Shown here in pieces: positions 6,296 to 13,053 of a stretch of DNA of 13,053 nucleotides (within the stretch, counting starts at the first letter, position 1; each line of letters begins with the position of its first letter). The stretch is from assembly GCA_029939615.1 (NCBI GenBank), contig JAOZSP010000019.1, positions 1 to 13,053 of the forward strand, in the 5' to 3' direction. A model generated the notes under the pieces. That model did not search any database and was not told the DNA's origin. It was given only the letters and a program-made list of their open reading frames with translations. This DNA is from Candidatus Izemoplasma sp. (lineage in GTDB: Bacteria; Bacillota_I; Bacilli_A; Izemoplasmatales; Izemoplasmataceae). A program made the position numbers and the translations under genes.

Positions 6296-7671
6296 TGAGT
6301 GCTGTATTATTAATAGCGATCCCTATATTAGCTGCTTTTATTAGTATTATAGTTAAGAAATGGTCTCCTTATATGTTATTGTTTGTTTCATTTGGATTAG
6401 TTATTTTACTTGGTTATCTTCCTTTTGAAATAATTACTATTGGTGGATTTAGTGCACCTTACGGTATTAGTTTAGTTGTTGATAACTACAGTTATACTGC
6501 TTTATATGTTGTAAATGTATTGTTTTTCTTAGTGGCGATTATCAATGTTTGCAATTATAAGAAACTTGGAACAATCTTACTTGTTTCTTTAGCAGGATTG
6601 AACGGATTAATGTTAACTGGGGACTTATTTAACTTATTTGTATTTTTAGAAATTAGTGGAATTAGTGCATACATAATTACAACAACTAATAAGAAGCCAC
6701 TTGCTACATTTAATTATTTAGTAGCTGGTACTGTTGGAAGTATTTTGTATTTATTAGGATTAATTATTTTATATAATATGTTTGGTACATTAAATATGCA
6801 AGATATGGCAGTTAGAATAGCTGCGAGTGGGGCAACTGATATTGAAGTTGCATTACCATTTTTGTTAATGTTTATCGGAATTGGTGTCGAAGCTAAGTTG
6901 TTACCTTTTAACTCTTGGGTTAAAGGAATCTTAGGACATTCTAATAAGTTAACTGGTCCGATGATTGCTGGGGTTTATGCTGCTGCTAGTTTATTTGTAT
7001 TTGGACGATTGTTAACAGAAGTATTTGTTATAAGTGATACTTTTATGCTAATTATTTCAGTAATATTAGCATTTAGTATTTTAGCTGGTGAAGCTATGGC
7101 ATATAGTAGTACAAAGGTAAGGGAAATATTACTATTTAGTAGTATTGCTCAAGCTGGTATTGCGGTACTTATATTTGTTAGTGGATTTACGGGATATGCA
7201 GTATTATTTATTTCTTTAAATGGGTTTAGTAAAGTTGTTTTATTCTTAATTATTAATCATGCAACTGAAGTTGTTGGTAGTGATGAAGTAATAGATTTGA
7301 AGGGGTTATTTGTTAATAATAAACTTGTTGGAGCGAGTTTTACTGCTACAGTACTTAGTTTATTAGGATTACCTTTGTTTGCTGGATTCTTTGTAAAAAT
7401 GGGAATTTTAAGTCAATTATTTAGTAGTGGAGATTATGTTTTCCCTGCAATCATCTTATTAAGTAGTGTTGTAGAGGGAGTTTACTTTGTTAAACTATTA
7501 ACTAAATTATGGTACAAAGAAGATAATTTACCACAAGTTAAGTTCGAGTTACCATTAGTATATTTAGTGGTTGTTATTTCTTTATTACTTGTTGTATTTG
7601 GATTATATTTTGAACCGTTACATGAACAAGCATTAGTGCTCGTTAATCATGTGAAGGGAGTGATATTATAA
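6295..7671 (+). CDS. mrpD: MrpD/NuoN-type proton-translocating antiporter subunit (MbxH equivalent)
   Basis: A 458-residue membrane protein with about 14 helices, the usual size for MrpD/MbhH. Expected ion-path residues read by eye: Glu119 in TM5 (FLEIS), Lys201 in TM7 (EAKLLPFNSW), Lys313 in the NGFSKVV helix and Lys368 in GFFVKMG. The TM8 Lys found in most relatives (LxxKLGxY-type) appears to be Ala (about residue 230, in VYAAASLF). This is a hand alignment. The gene shares one base with both neighbours. It should couple electron transfer in the J/K/L/N arm to H+ or Na+ movement. Confidence 0.92.
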   Translation: MSAVLLIAIPILAAFISIIVKKWSPYMLLFVSFGLVILLGYLPFEIITIGGFSAPYGISLVVDNYSYTALYVVNVLFFLVAIINVCNYKKLGTILLVSLAGLNGLMLTGDLFNLFVFLEISGISAYIITTTNKKPLATFNYLVAGTVGSILYLLGLIILYNMFGTLNMQDMAVRIAASGATDIEVALPFLLMFIGIGVEAKLLPFNSWVKGILGHSNKLTGPMIAGVYAAASLFVFGRLLTEVFVISDTFMLIISVILAFSILAGEAMAYSSTKVREILLFSSIAQAGIAVLIFVSGFTGYAVLFISLNGFSKVVLFLIINHATEVVGSDEVIDLKGLFVNNKLVGASFTATVLSLLGLPLFAGFFVKMGILSQLFSSGDYVFPAIILLSSVVEGVYFVKLLTKLWYKEDNLPQVKFELPLVYLVVVISLLLVVFGLYFEPLHEQALVLVNHVKGVIL

Positions 7672-9506
7672 TGGCTAGTTTAGAATTTTTAGTTATCATT
7701 GCTTTACTTGGTGGGGTATTAGCTTACTTAGTTGGTAAATTAAGTAAAGTTGTTGGAGCATCTTTAACTGTGTTAGTTTCTGGGTTTATCTTTGTAAGTG
7801 TTGCTTATTTTGGTTTAAACGGATCTTTAGATGCTAGTATCACATATTTACCTTTTGTTTCTTTTGAAGCAACTGATTTATATTTAGGAACTTCTTTTGG
7901 GATTTTAGTTACATTTATCTTCTTTATGGTTTCGTTCTTTAATCCATATTTTGTTGATAAGTTTAAATATCCTAGTTTATATTCAATGTTCTATTTGTTT
8001 AGTTTAGCAGGAGTTTTAGGAGTATTCTTTACAGATGATTTCTTAGTGTTATTTTTCTTCTTTGAATTAGTTGTTTGGACAAGCTTATTCTTGATTCCTT
8101 TAGGAAAAAGTAAAAAAGCTGCTAGTTGGTATTATGGATTTAGTGCTTTTGGAAGTTTCAGTTTGTTATTTGCGATATTCGTAATGAGAAATACGGCTGG
8201 TTCTTTTAATATAAATGATGGACTATCTATGGTTGGGGGTAGTGATCAAATATTAGTGTTTATACTATTAATGGTTGCCGCTTTTGCAAAACTTGGGGCG
8301 TTCCCATTACATATTTGGTTACCTAAGGTTTTAGGTAATTCTCCTGATCCTGTTACTAGTGTGTTTAGTGGTGGATTAGAAAAGTTAGGTGCTTTTGTTG
8401 CAGTTATGGGGTTAGTTAAATTAGCTCCTGTAGGACCTGTGATTGAAGCAATAGATATGGCTTTAGGACAATATCTTATTGCTATTTTAGGAGCTTTAAC
8501 GATAGTATTTGGTACTTTGATGGCTATTCGTCAAGATGATGCCAAAAAGTTAATAGCGTATTCTTCTATGAGTAATGGTGGGTATATTTTAGTTGCTTTG
8601 ACATTGCTTAACGATACATCTGTTAGTGGTGCTTTATATCATGTGCTTATACATGCGTTAGCAAGTACTGCAGCATTTTTAGCAATTGGGGCAGTTAATC
8701 GTCAAACTGGTACTACAAAAATGAGTGAACTTGGTGGAATGATTCATAAAATGCCGGTTACTTATATTGTTTATTTAATTGCAATTATTAGTATGGCTGG
8801 TATTCCTCCAATGGGTGGATTTGTAAGTAAATGGCTAATATTCCAAAGTGTAATTAATGAAGGTATGATCCTAATAGCAATTGCGACTTTCTTTGGTAGT
8901 ATTGGTAGTTTCTTATATGTCTTTAGACCGCTTGCAGCATTGTTCTTAGGACAAGAATTACCGGAATTTAGAAAGGTTATTAAGGAAGCACCATTCTTTA
9001 TGTTGTTACCAATGATAATTTTAAGTGGATTAAATATTTTCACAGGAGTTCATCCTTCAGTGATTTTACAGTATATTAATAATGTTTTAGCTGAGTTAGG
9101 AGTAACAGAGTTAGGAATTACAACTTGGACTCTTAGTGGAAATAATGGAGATTTATATCCAGCGTTAATTGCGGTTGTATTTGGTGTTGGTGTTGTTATT
9201 GCGTTTATAATCTTCATCGTATTGAAAAAATCAAGAAAAGTAGACTTAATGGATACTTACACAGCAGGTAACTTTGTTTATACTGAGGAGTTACTTCATT
9301 ATAGTGTTGATTTCTATGCACCTATAGAAAGATTATATGAAAAACATATAAATATCATGAAAGATTTCTATAAAGGTATTGCGAAAAAAGTTCAAGAATT
9401 TGGATCGTTTGTTAAGTATTTCTTCTTTACAAATAAGCCGGAAATTACGGTACTATGGGTTGTAATTGTACTCGGAATATTATTGTTATGGGGTGATTTA
9501 TTATGA
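7671..9506 (+). CDS. Second, NuoL/MrpA-like antiporter subunit (MbxH' equivalent)
   Basis: A 611-residue proton-translocating membrane protein of the Proton_antipo_M family, longer than the preceding H subunit. Key residues: Glu132 (FFFFELVVW), Lys207 and FPLHIWLP (205-218), Lys238 in GGLEKLGAF, and Lys387 in GGFVSKW. KKLIAYSSMSNGGYIL (292-307) is a family landmark. The HALFK-type motif reads HALAS, so Ser332 replaces the usual Lys. After residue 519 comes a charged, helical stretch of about 70 residues and then a final membrane helix (about 590-611), reminiscent of the NuoL lateral helix. Two antiporter subunits in tandem, H then H', distinguish mbx/mbs operons from mbh. Start and stop overlap neighbours (TAATG, ATGA). 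Confidence 0.92.
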   Translation: MASLEFLVIIALLGGVLAYLVGKLSKVVGASLTVLVSGFIFVSVAYFGLNGSLDASITYLPFVSFEATDLYLGTSFGILVTFIFFMVSFFNPYFVDKFKYPSLYSMFYLFSLAGVLGVFFTDDFLVLFFFFELVVWTSLFLIPLGKSKKAASWYYGFSAFGSFSLLFAIFVMRNTAGSFNINDGLSMVGGSDQILVFILLMVAAFAKLGAFPLHIWLPKVLGNSPDPVTSVFSGGLEKLGAFVAVMGLVKLAPVGPVIEAIDMALGQYLIAILGALTIVFGTLMAIRQDDAKKLIAYSSMSNGGYILVALTLLNDTSVSGALYHVLIHALASTAAFLAIGAVNRQTGTTKMSELGGMIHKMPVTYIVYLIAIISMAGIPPMGGFVSKWLIFQSVINEGMILIAIATFFGSIGSFLYVFRPLAALFLGQELPEFRKVIKEAPFFMLLPMIILSGLNIFTGVHPSVILQYINNVLAELGVTELGITTWTLSGNNGDLYPALIAVVFGVGVVIAFIIFIVLKKSRKVDLMDTYTAGNFVYTEELLHYSVDFYAPIERLYEKHINIMKDFYKGIAKKVQEFGSFVKYFFFTNKPEITVLWVVIVLGILLLWGDLL

Positions 9507-10426
9507 TTATTAGTATCTTAATGGGAATCAGTGTTGCCTTTTTCGGATTTGTACTTCAAACATCTATTGCGGGTGTTAATAGAAAAATTATTGGTCGTGT
9601 GCAAAAGAGATATGGGCCTAAATGGTATCAGGAGTTTTTAGATATCTTTAAATTATTATCAAAAAGATCTGTTACACATGGTTGGATATTTGATTTTGGT
9701 GTAATTATGGCACTAGGTGGTATCATCGCAACAGCGATGTTTATGCCTATAACTAATGATTTAATGGCGTTTCCAGGATTTGATAATTTCTTTATCTTTG
9801 TGTATTTAATCGCTGTTGGGATGTTAGGAATGGCGATGAGTGCTAGTGGTAGTGGTAACCCCCTTGCTAGTATTGGAGTTATGAGAGCATTAACTACTAT
9901 GCTTGCTTATGAAATTCCGTTTATGATAATCGTTTTAACAATTATTAAACTTACTGGGCATTCAAGTTTAAGTGAAATTGCGATGTTTCAGCAAACAGCA
10001 GTTGCAGGATTAGAGTTTTCTGGTACCTGGTTTATGATTGCTTTACCTGTTGGGTTTGCAGTTGCGTTCTTAAGTTTGATGGGAATGTTAGGTAAGAAGC
10101 CATTTGAAACTTATATTGCTCCTGCGGAAATAGCTTCAGGGCCAATGGTTGAATATGGTGGAAAACAGTTAGGTATGTTATTTATCATGCATGAAATTAC
10201 TGTTTTCATTGAAGTAAGTTTATTTGTACATTTATTCTTAGGAGGAGCTGAAAATATTTGGATCTTCTTAATAAAATATTTCTTAGTTTATACATCAGTT
10301 AATTTAATTAGTAATGTAAATGGTCGTTTCAAAATTGATCAAGTGGTTGTATTTTTCTACAAATGGCCACTGTTATTCGCAGTAATGCAAGCCTTCGTGG
10401 CAATCTATCTTGGGTGGGTGATTTAA
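9503..10426 (+). CDS. mbxM: NuoH-like membrane anchor subunit (MbxM equivalent)
   Basis: A 307-residue membrane protein of the complex I subunit 1/NuoH family with about eight helices. It carries the family signatures RKIIGRVQKRYGPKW (27-41) after helix 1 and PFETYIAPAEIASGPMVEY (200-218) in the loop that contacts the peripheral arm; the latter keeps the acidic residues of the E-channel loop. NuoH/M joins the soluble electron-transfer arm (J/K/L/N) to the antiporter arm. Shine-Dalgarno GGGGTGA (9490-9496); overlaps H' by 4 bases. Its position directly before J is the mbx/mbs order (in mbh it comes after L). Confidence 0.92.
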   Translation: MIISILMGISVAFFGFVLQTSIAGVNRKIIGRVQKRYGPKWYQEFLDIFKLLSKRSVTHGWIFDFGVIMALGGIIATAMFMPITNDLMAFPGFDNFFIFVYLIAVGMLGMAMSASGSGNPLASIGVMRALTTMLAYEIPFMIIVLTIIKLTGHSSLSEIAMFQQTAVAGLEFSGTWFMIALPVGFAVAFLSLMGMLGKKPFETYIAPAEIASGPMVEYGGKQLGMLFIMHEITVFIEVSLFVHLFLGGAENIWIFLIKYFLVYTSVNLISNVNGRFKIDQVVVFFYKWPLLFAVMQAFVAIYLGWVI

Positions 10427-10427
10427 T

Positions 10428-10997
10428 ATGGAATCTACAAAATTTAGTCTTCTTACAAAAGAAGAGGTTGATCGTAAGTGGTGGGAAATAGGTGACTTTT
10501 TCCGAAGAAATTCACTATGGATGTTAATGTATTGTACTGGATGTTGTGCTATTGAGTTACCACCAGCAATGACAAGTGCATACGATATGGAACGTTTAGG
10601 AATGGGGCCTATGGCTACACCTAGACAAGCAGATGTATTACTAGTTACTGGGTACTTATCATTAAAAACATTACGAAGATTAATTTACACATATGAACAA
10701 ATGAGTGAACCAAAATATGTTGTTGGTATTGGTAGTTGTACTATCAATGGTGGTATTTATCATGATTCACATGCTGTAATTAATCAGTTAGATCAATATA
10801 TTCCTGTTGATGTTTATGTTGCTGGTTGTATGCCAAATACAGAAGCAGTTATGAATGGGTTTGTTGATTTAATGAGATTGATTAAATCAAAAAAAGCAAA
10901 TGGTTGGAAAAAGTATCATAAAAATAACGAATGGTATAAAAAGAATCAAATTGATTCATTAGGTGAGGTGCGTGTTAAAGATGAATTCCATGACTAA
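10428..10997 (+). CDS. mbxJ: NuoB-like small subunit with N2-type [4Fe-4S] cluster (MbxJ equivalent)
   Basis: A 189-residue soluble subunit of the NuoB/MbhJ family that carries the terminal iron-sulfur cluster next to the large subunit. Ligand candidates: tandem Cys39-Cys40 in CTGCCAIE, Cys104 in GSCTINGG and Cys134 in AGCMPN. These spacings match the four N2 ligands of complex I NuoB. Cys36 is an extra cysteine, giving a CxxCC pattern that merges the hydrogenase-type CxxC with the complex I-type CC. The C-terminal 35 residues are rich in Lys and Trp/Tyr and lie outside the core. The ATG follows the M stop by one base. The 3' end overlaps K. It should accept electrons from N and pass them to the active site in L. 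Confidence 0.93.
   Translation: MESTKFSLLTKEEVDRKWWEIGDFFRRNSLWMLMYCTGCCAIELPPAMTSAYDMERLGMGPMATPRQADVLLVTGYLSLKTLRRLIYTYEQMSEPKYVVGIGSCTINGGIYHDSHAVINQLDQYIPVDVYVAGCMPNTEAVMNGFVDLMRLIKSKKANGWKKYHKNNEWYKKNQIDSLGEVRVKDEFHD
10961..10970 (+). promoter_or_regulatory. Ribosome binding site for subunit K, start not fully resolved
   Basis: AGGTGAGGTG inside the end of the J gene. The nearest in-frame ATG is 10981 (spacing 10). In-frame GTG codons at 10963 and 10972 and a second ATG at 10990 are alternatives; ATG 10981 is the best compromise of codon and spacing. Confidence 0.5.
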
Positions 10998-11568
10998 TAT
11001 CAAATATGTATCTTCATTAGTTGAAAATAGATTTAAAGTTATTAAAAAAGAAATTGTAAGTGAGTATCAAATTAGTTTTGAAGTTGATAAGGATGAAGTT
11101 CATCGTTTGTTAACTTTATTGAAACTAGAAGGTTGGATTCAATTATCTTATTTAAGCGCAATTGATTGGATTAACGATAACGAATACGAATTAGTATATA
11201 TCGTTATGAACTGGGAAAAACCTGTTCATGTGCAAATTAGAACGCGTATTAGTAGAGAAAATCCATCAATGGATTCTATATTACCAATATTCCCTGGATG
11301 TAAATACTATGAGCGTGAAGTTCATGAATTCTTTGGAGTTAAATTCCCAGGAAATCCTGAATACGCTAAACAGTTAATCTTAGAAGGCTGGGATGATATT
11401 CCGCCTTTACGTAAAGATTTTGATCCTCGTGCTTATAGTGATGCACACTTCGCGAAAAGAGAGTATACTGAAACATTTGTTAATTTGAATAATGAAAAAA
11501 GTAAGCAAGTAAAAAGAGAAAAAAGAAAAGAAAGAATTATTAGAGTTCGTAAAGGAGGTAAAAAATAA
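10981..11568 (+). CDS. mbxK: NuoC-like subunit (MbxK equivalent)
   Basis: A 195-residue soluble subunit of the complex I 30-kDa/NuoC family, which binds the side of the large subunit and has no cofactor. The diagnostic block is YYEREVHEFFGVKFPGNP, followed by LILEGWDDIPPLRKDFDP (roughly residues 101-145). After about residue 168 there is a strongly basic tail (KQVKREKRKERIIRVRKGGKK), which is not part of the NuoC core. Start chosen as ATG 10981; see the ribosome binding site entry. Overlaps J by 17 bases and shares one base with L (TAATG), so all three are translationally coupled. Confidence 0.9.
   Translation: MNSMTNIKYVSSLVENRFKVIKKEIVSEYQISFEVDKDEVHRLLTLLKLEGWIQLSYLSAIDWINDNEYELVYIVMNWEKPVHVQIRTRISRENPSMDSILPIFPGCKYYEREVHEFFGVKFPGNPEYAKQLILEGWDDIPPLRKDFDPRAYSDAHFAKREYTETFVNLNNEKSKQVKREKRKERIIRVRKGGKK
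11551..11559 (+). promoter_or_regulatory. Strong ribosome binding site of the large subunit
   Basis: AAAGGAGGT at the 3' end of K, 8 bases before ATG 11568. It supports this start and high expression of the large subunit. Confidence 0.8.
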
Positions 11569-12674
11569 TGCGTGAATTAAAGTTATTTTTAGGACCTCAG
11601 CATCCTGGTATGCATGGTAACGCTTCAATACATATGTTTGTAGAAGGAGATATCATAAAAAGAGCTTTCTTACTTCCGGGGATGCTTCATCGTGGATTTG
11701 AAAAAGGGATGGAACGACATACATGGGTTAATAACATTAGTTTAATACCTCGAGTATGTGTTGTTGAACCTGATATTAATGAAATGGCATTTGCTATGGG
11801 TGTTGAAACTTTAGCGAATATTACAGTACCTGAAAGAGCTCATTGGATTCGAATGATTGTTTTAGAATTAGCTCGAATTAGTATTCATTTAATGGCTTAT
11901 GGTGGGCTTGGAAGTCCAACTGGTAACTATACAATGATGTATCATGCTCATGCTGATCGTAATTCGATTTTAAATATTTTTGAGAAAATTACTGGGCATC
12001 GTGTTTATCATCAATATATCGTTCCTGGTGGAGTTAGAAAAGATTTACCTGTTGGGATTGAAAAGGATATAAATGATTTCCTAGATGATCTAGAAAGTAG
12101 ATATGTTGAATATCGTGATATCGGTATTGAAAATCCAACAATTGTTCCTCGTATTAAAGACACTATTGTTTTACCTTCTGAAGTTGTATGGGAATTAGGT
12201 GTTACTGGTATTGGAATGCGAAGTGCGGTAAATAAGGCTTATGATCTTCGAAAAGTAATGCCTTATGCAAGATATGATCAAGTTGAGTTTGAAGTTCCAG
12301 TAGCTAGTTATAGTGATGCGAGAAGTCGTGTTGATTTAAAATTACAGGAATTAGTACAATCAATTAGTATTATTCGTCAATGTTTGGCGAAAATGCCTGA
12401 AGGTGACGTTCGTGTACCTTTAAGCAGAGGACAATCAATGAGATGGACAGTTCCTAAAGGACATGTCTACAGTTGTGTTGAATCTTCAAGAGGTGAATTT
12501 GGTTATTATATGGTTTCCAACGGCGGTACACATCCGTACCGAGTTGGAGTAAGAGGGGCTAGTTACCCTCAAGGGCTTTTAGGAATTGAAAAATATCTTC
12601 CAGGAACACGTATTGATGATGCTGCATTATGGGTAGACACAATGGGTGTATGTTCTCCTGAGATTGATAGATAG
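11568..12674 (+). CDS. mbxL: NuoD/[NiFe]-hydrogenase-like large subunit lacking the full NiFe ligand set (MbxL equivalent)
   Basis: A 368-residue large subunit of the NuoD/MbhL family. It keeps GPQHPGMHGN (9-18; the HPxxHG loop of NuoD), LPGMLHRGFEKGME (36-49) and VPERAHWIRM. A [NiFe] hydrogenase would have RxCxxC near the N-terminus and DPCxxC at the C-terminus. Here the first reads R-V-C64-V-V-E67 and the last region reads MGVC362SPEIDR, so only one Cys remains in each. The chain ends at Arg368 in a NuoD-like EIDR with no C-terminal peptide for a maturation protease. The Tyr of the complex I quinone site (RxDY) also appears to be replaced (CV). It therefore looks neither like a working hydrogenase nor a standard quinone reductase; Mbx/Mbs sulfur-reducing complexes are the closest match in gene order. 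The true substrate is not shown by sequence. Confidence 0.9.
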   Translation: MRELKLFLGPQHPGMHGNASIHMFVEGDIIKRAFLLPGMLHRGFEKGMERHTWVNNISLIPRVCVVEPDINEMAFAMGVETLANITVPERAHWIRMIVLELARISIHLMAYGGLGSPTGNYTMMYHAHADRNSILNIFEKITGHRVYHQYIVPGGVRKDLPVGIEKDINDFLDDLESRYVEYRDIGIENPTIVPRIKDTIVLPSEVVWELGVTGIGMRSAVNKAYDLRKVMPYARYDQVEFEVPVASYSDARSRVDLKLQELVQSISIIRQCLAKMPEGDVRVPLSRGQSMRWTVPKGHVYSCVESSRGEFGYYMVSNGGTHPYRVGVRGASYPQGLLGIEKYLPGTRIDDAALWVDTMGVCSPEIDR

Positions 12675-12682
12675 GAGAAATT

Positions 12683-13053
12683 ATGAGTAAAAAATATCGT
12701 AAAGCAAGTATATTTAATCCTCTAAGGCATTGGAAATACCTATTTAAAAAGCCAGTAACCATACCTTTTAAAGACATATTTACTAAGCAAAATGCTAATT
12801 ATTTAAACCGAAATTCCTTTTTAAAGAATATCGAAGTAGAGGGATCAAGCCCTAGAACAGCTCCGACAAATGCTCGTGGATTACATACAAATGACTGGGA
12901 AGAGTGTATTGGATGTTCAACATGTGCAGATATCTGCCCAACTGAAGCTATTACTATGGCAGAAAGATTAGATGTTGAAGAAAAAGCAGGAGCGTTACAA
13001 CAAAGACCAATTATTGATTACGGTAGATGTTGTTTCTGCGCATTATGCGTAGT
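12683..13053 (+). CDS. mbxN: NuoI-like 2x[4Fe-4S] ferredoxin subunit (MbxN equivalent), 3' end outside window
   Basis: First 123 codons of a polyferredoxin subunit. Shine-Dalgarno AGGAG (12673-12677) overlaps the L stop, 5 bases before the ATG. After an N-terminal part of about 70 residues (basic, with NPLRHWKYLFKKP and an amphipathic character) comes the first cluster motif C75-x2-C78-x2-C81-x3-C85-P. The second begins at C116-x2-C119-x2-C122 and its last Cys lies beyond the window; Cys117 is an additional adjacent cysteine. In this family the two clusters relay electrons from reduced ferredoxin to the J subunit. The gene is the last of the standard mbx/mbs set; whether the operon continues cannot be seen. 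Confidence 0.93.
   Translation, partial: MSKKYRKASIFNPLRHWKYLFKKPVTIPFKDIFTKQNANYLNRNSFLKNIEVEGSSPRTAPTNARGLHTNDWEECIGCSTCADICPTEAITMAERLDVEEKAGALQQRPIIDYGRCCFCALCV

Noticed and set aside
8771..9043. Minus-strand reading frames (also at 735-968, 2026-2329, 3518-3742, 4878-5177, 11407-11628, 12559-12777)
   Set aside because: All lie opposite or nearly opposite well-conserved + strand genes, have no ribosome site or recognisable domain, and read as shadows of AT-rich coding.
11568..12674. Annotation as a group 4 [NiFe] hydrogenase large subunit
   Set aside because: Family homology is real, but only one Cys remains at each end of the NiFe site and there is no C-terminal maturation peptide, so a hydrogenase name would mislead.
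864..13053. Mycoplasma genetic code (UGA = Trp)
   Set aside because: Trp is encoded by TGG throughout, and mrpE, mrpG, mbhD and H' end naturally in TGA at conserved C-termini, some in ATGA overlaps.

Overview
The window comes from an AT-rich, low-GC bacterium. All genes shown are on the + strand, most carry strong AGGAGG-type ribosome binding sites, tryptophan is encoded by TGG, and several genes end in TGA. It therefore uses the standard bacterial code, not the mycoplasma code. This suits a Bacillota/Mycoplasmatota lineage that keeps UGA as stop (for example Izemoplasmatales or Haloplasma-like bacteria). That placement is an inference from composition and gene content only.

Region 1 (2-2742) holds the end of a two-gene operon for a heterodimeric ABC exporter of the BmrCD/LmrCD/TM287-288 type. 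The first subunit is cut by the window edge and has an Asp in place of the catalytic Walker B Glu. The second is complete and has an altered signature motif (LSVGQ). These are the expected complementary changes of a transporter with one degenerate ATP site. A clear rho-independent terminator follows.

Region 2 (2743-2978) is non-coding. It holds two adjacent inverted repeats, one a perfect 22-bp palindrome, and then a good sigma-70/SigA-type promoter just upstream of the next gene.

Region 3 (2979-13053, running off the right edge) looks like one long operon of 14 tightly packed genes. The first encodes an unrecognised 304-aa protein with a Rossmann, methyltransferase-like core. The other 13 encode an Mrp-antiporter/complex I-like respiratory complex: MrpE, MrpF, MrpG, MbhD-like, a fused MbhE-MrpB, MrpC, MrpD-like (H), a second larger antiporter subunit (H'), then NuoH-, NuoB-, NuoC-, NuoD- and NuoI-like subunits (M, J, K, L, N). 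The order A-B-C-D-EF-G-H-H'-M-J-K-L-N, with a doubled H and no MbhI, matches the archaeal mbx/mbs (membrane-bound sulfane sulfur reductase) layout better than the mbh hydrogenase layout. The large subunit has only one Cys at each end where a [NiFe] hydrogenase has CxxC pairs, and it ends in a NuoD-like EIDR with no cleavable tail. It is therefore unlikely to be a hydrogenase.

The likely working model, by analogy, is this: ferredoxin gives electrons to the two [4Fe-4S] clusters of N, these pass to the N2-like cluster of J at the J/L interface, and an unknown acceptor (polysulfide, a thiol/flavin carrier or something else) is reduced there. The energy drives H+/Na+ movement through M, H, H' and the Mrp module.
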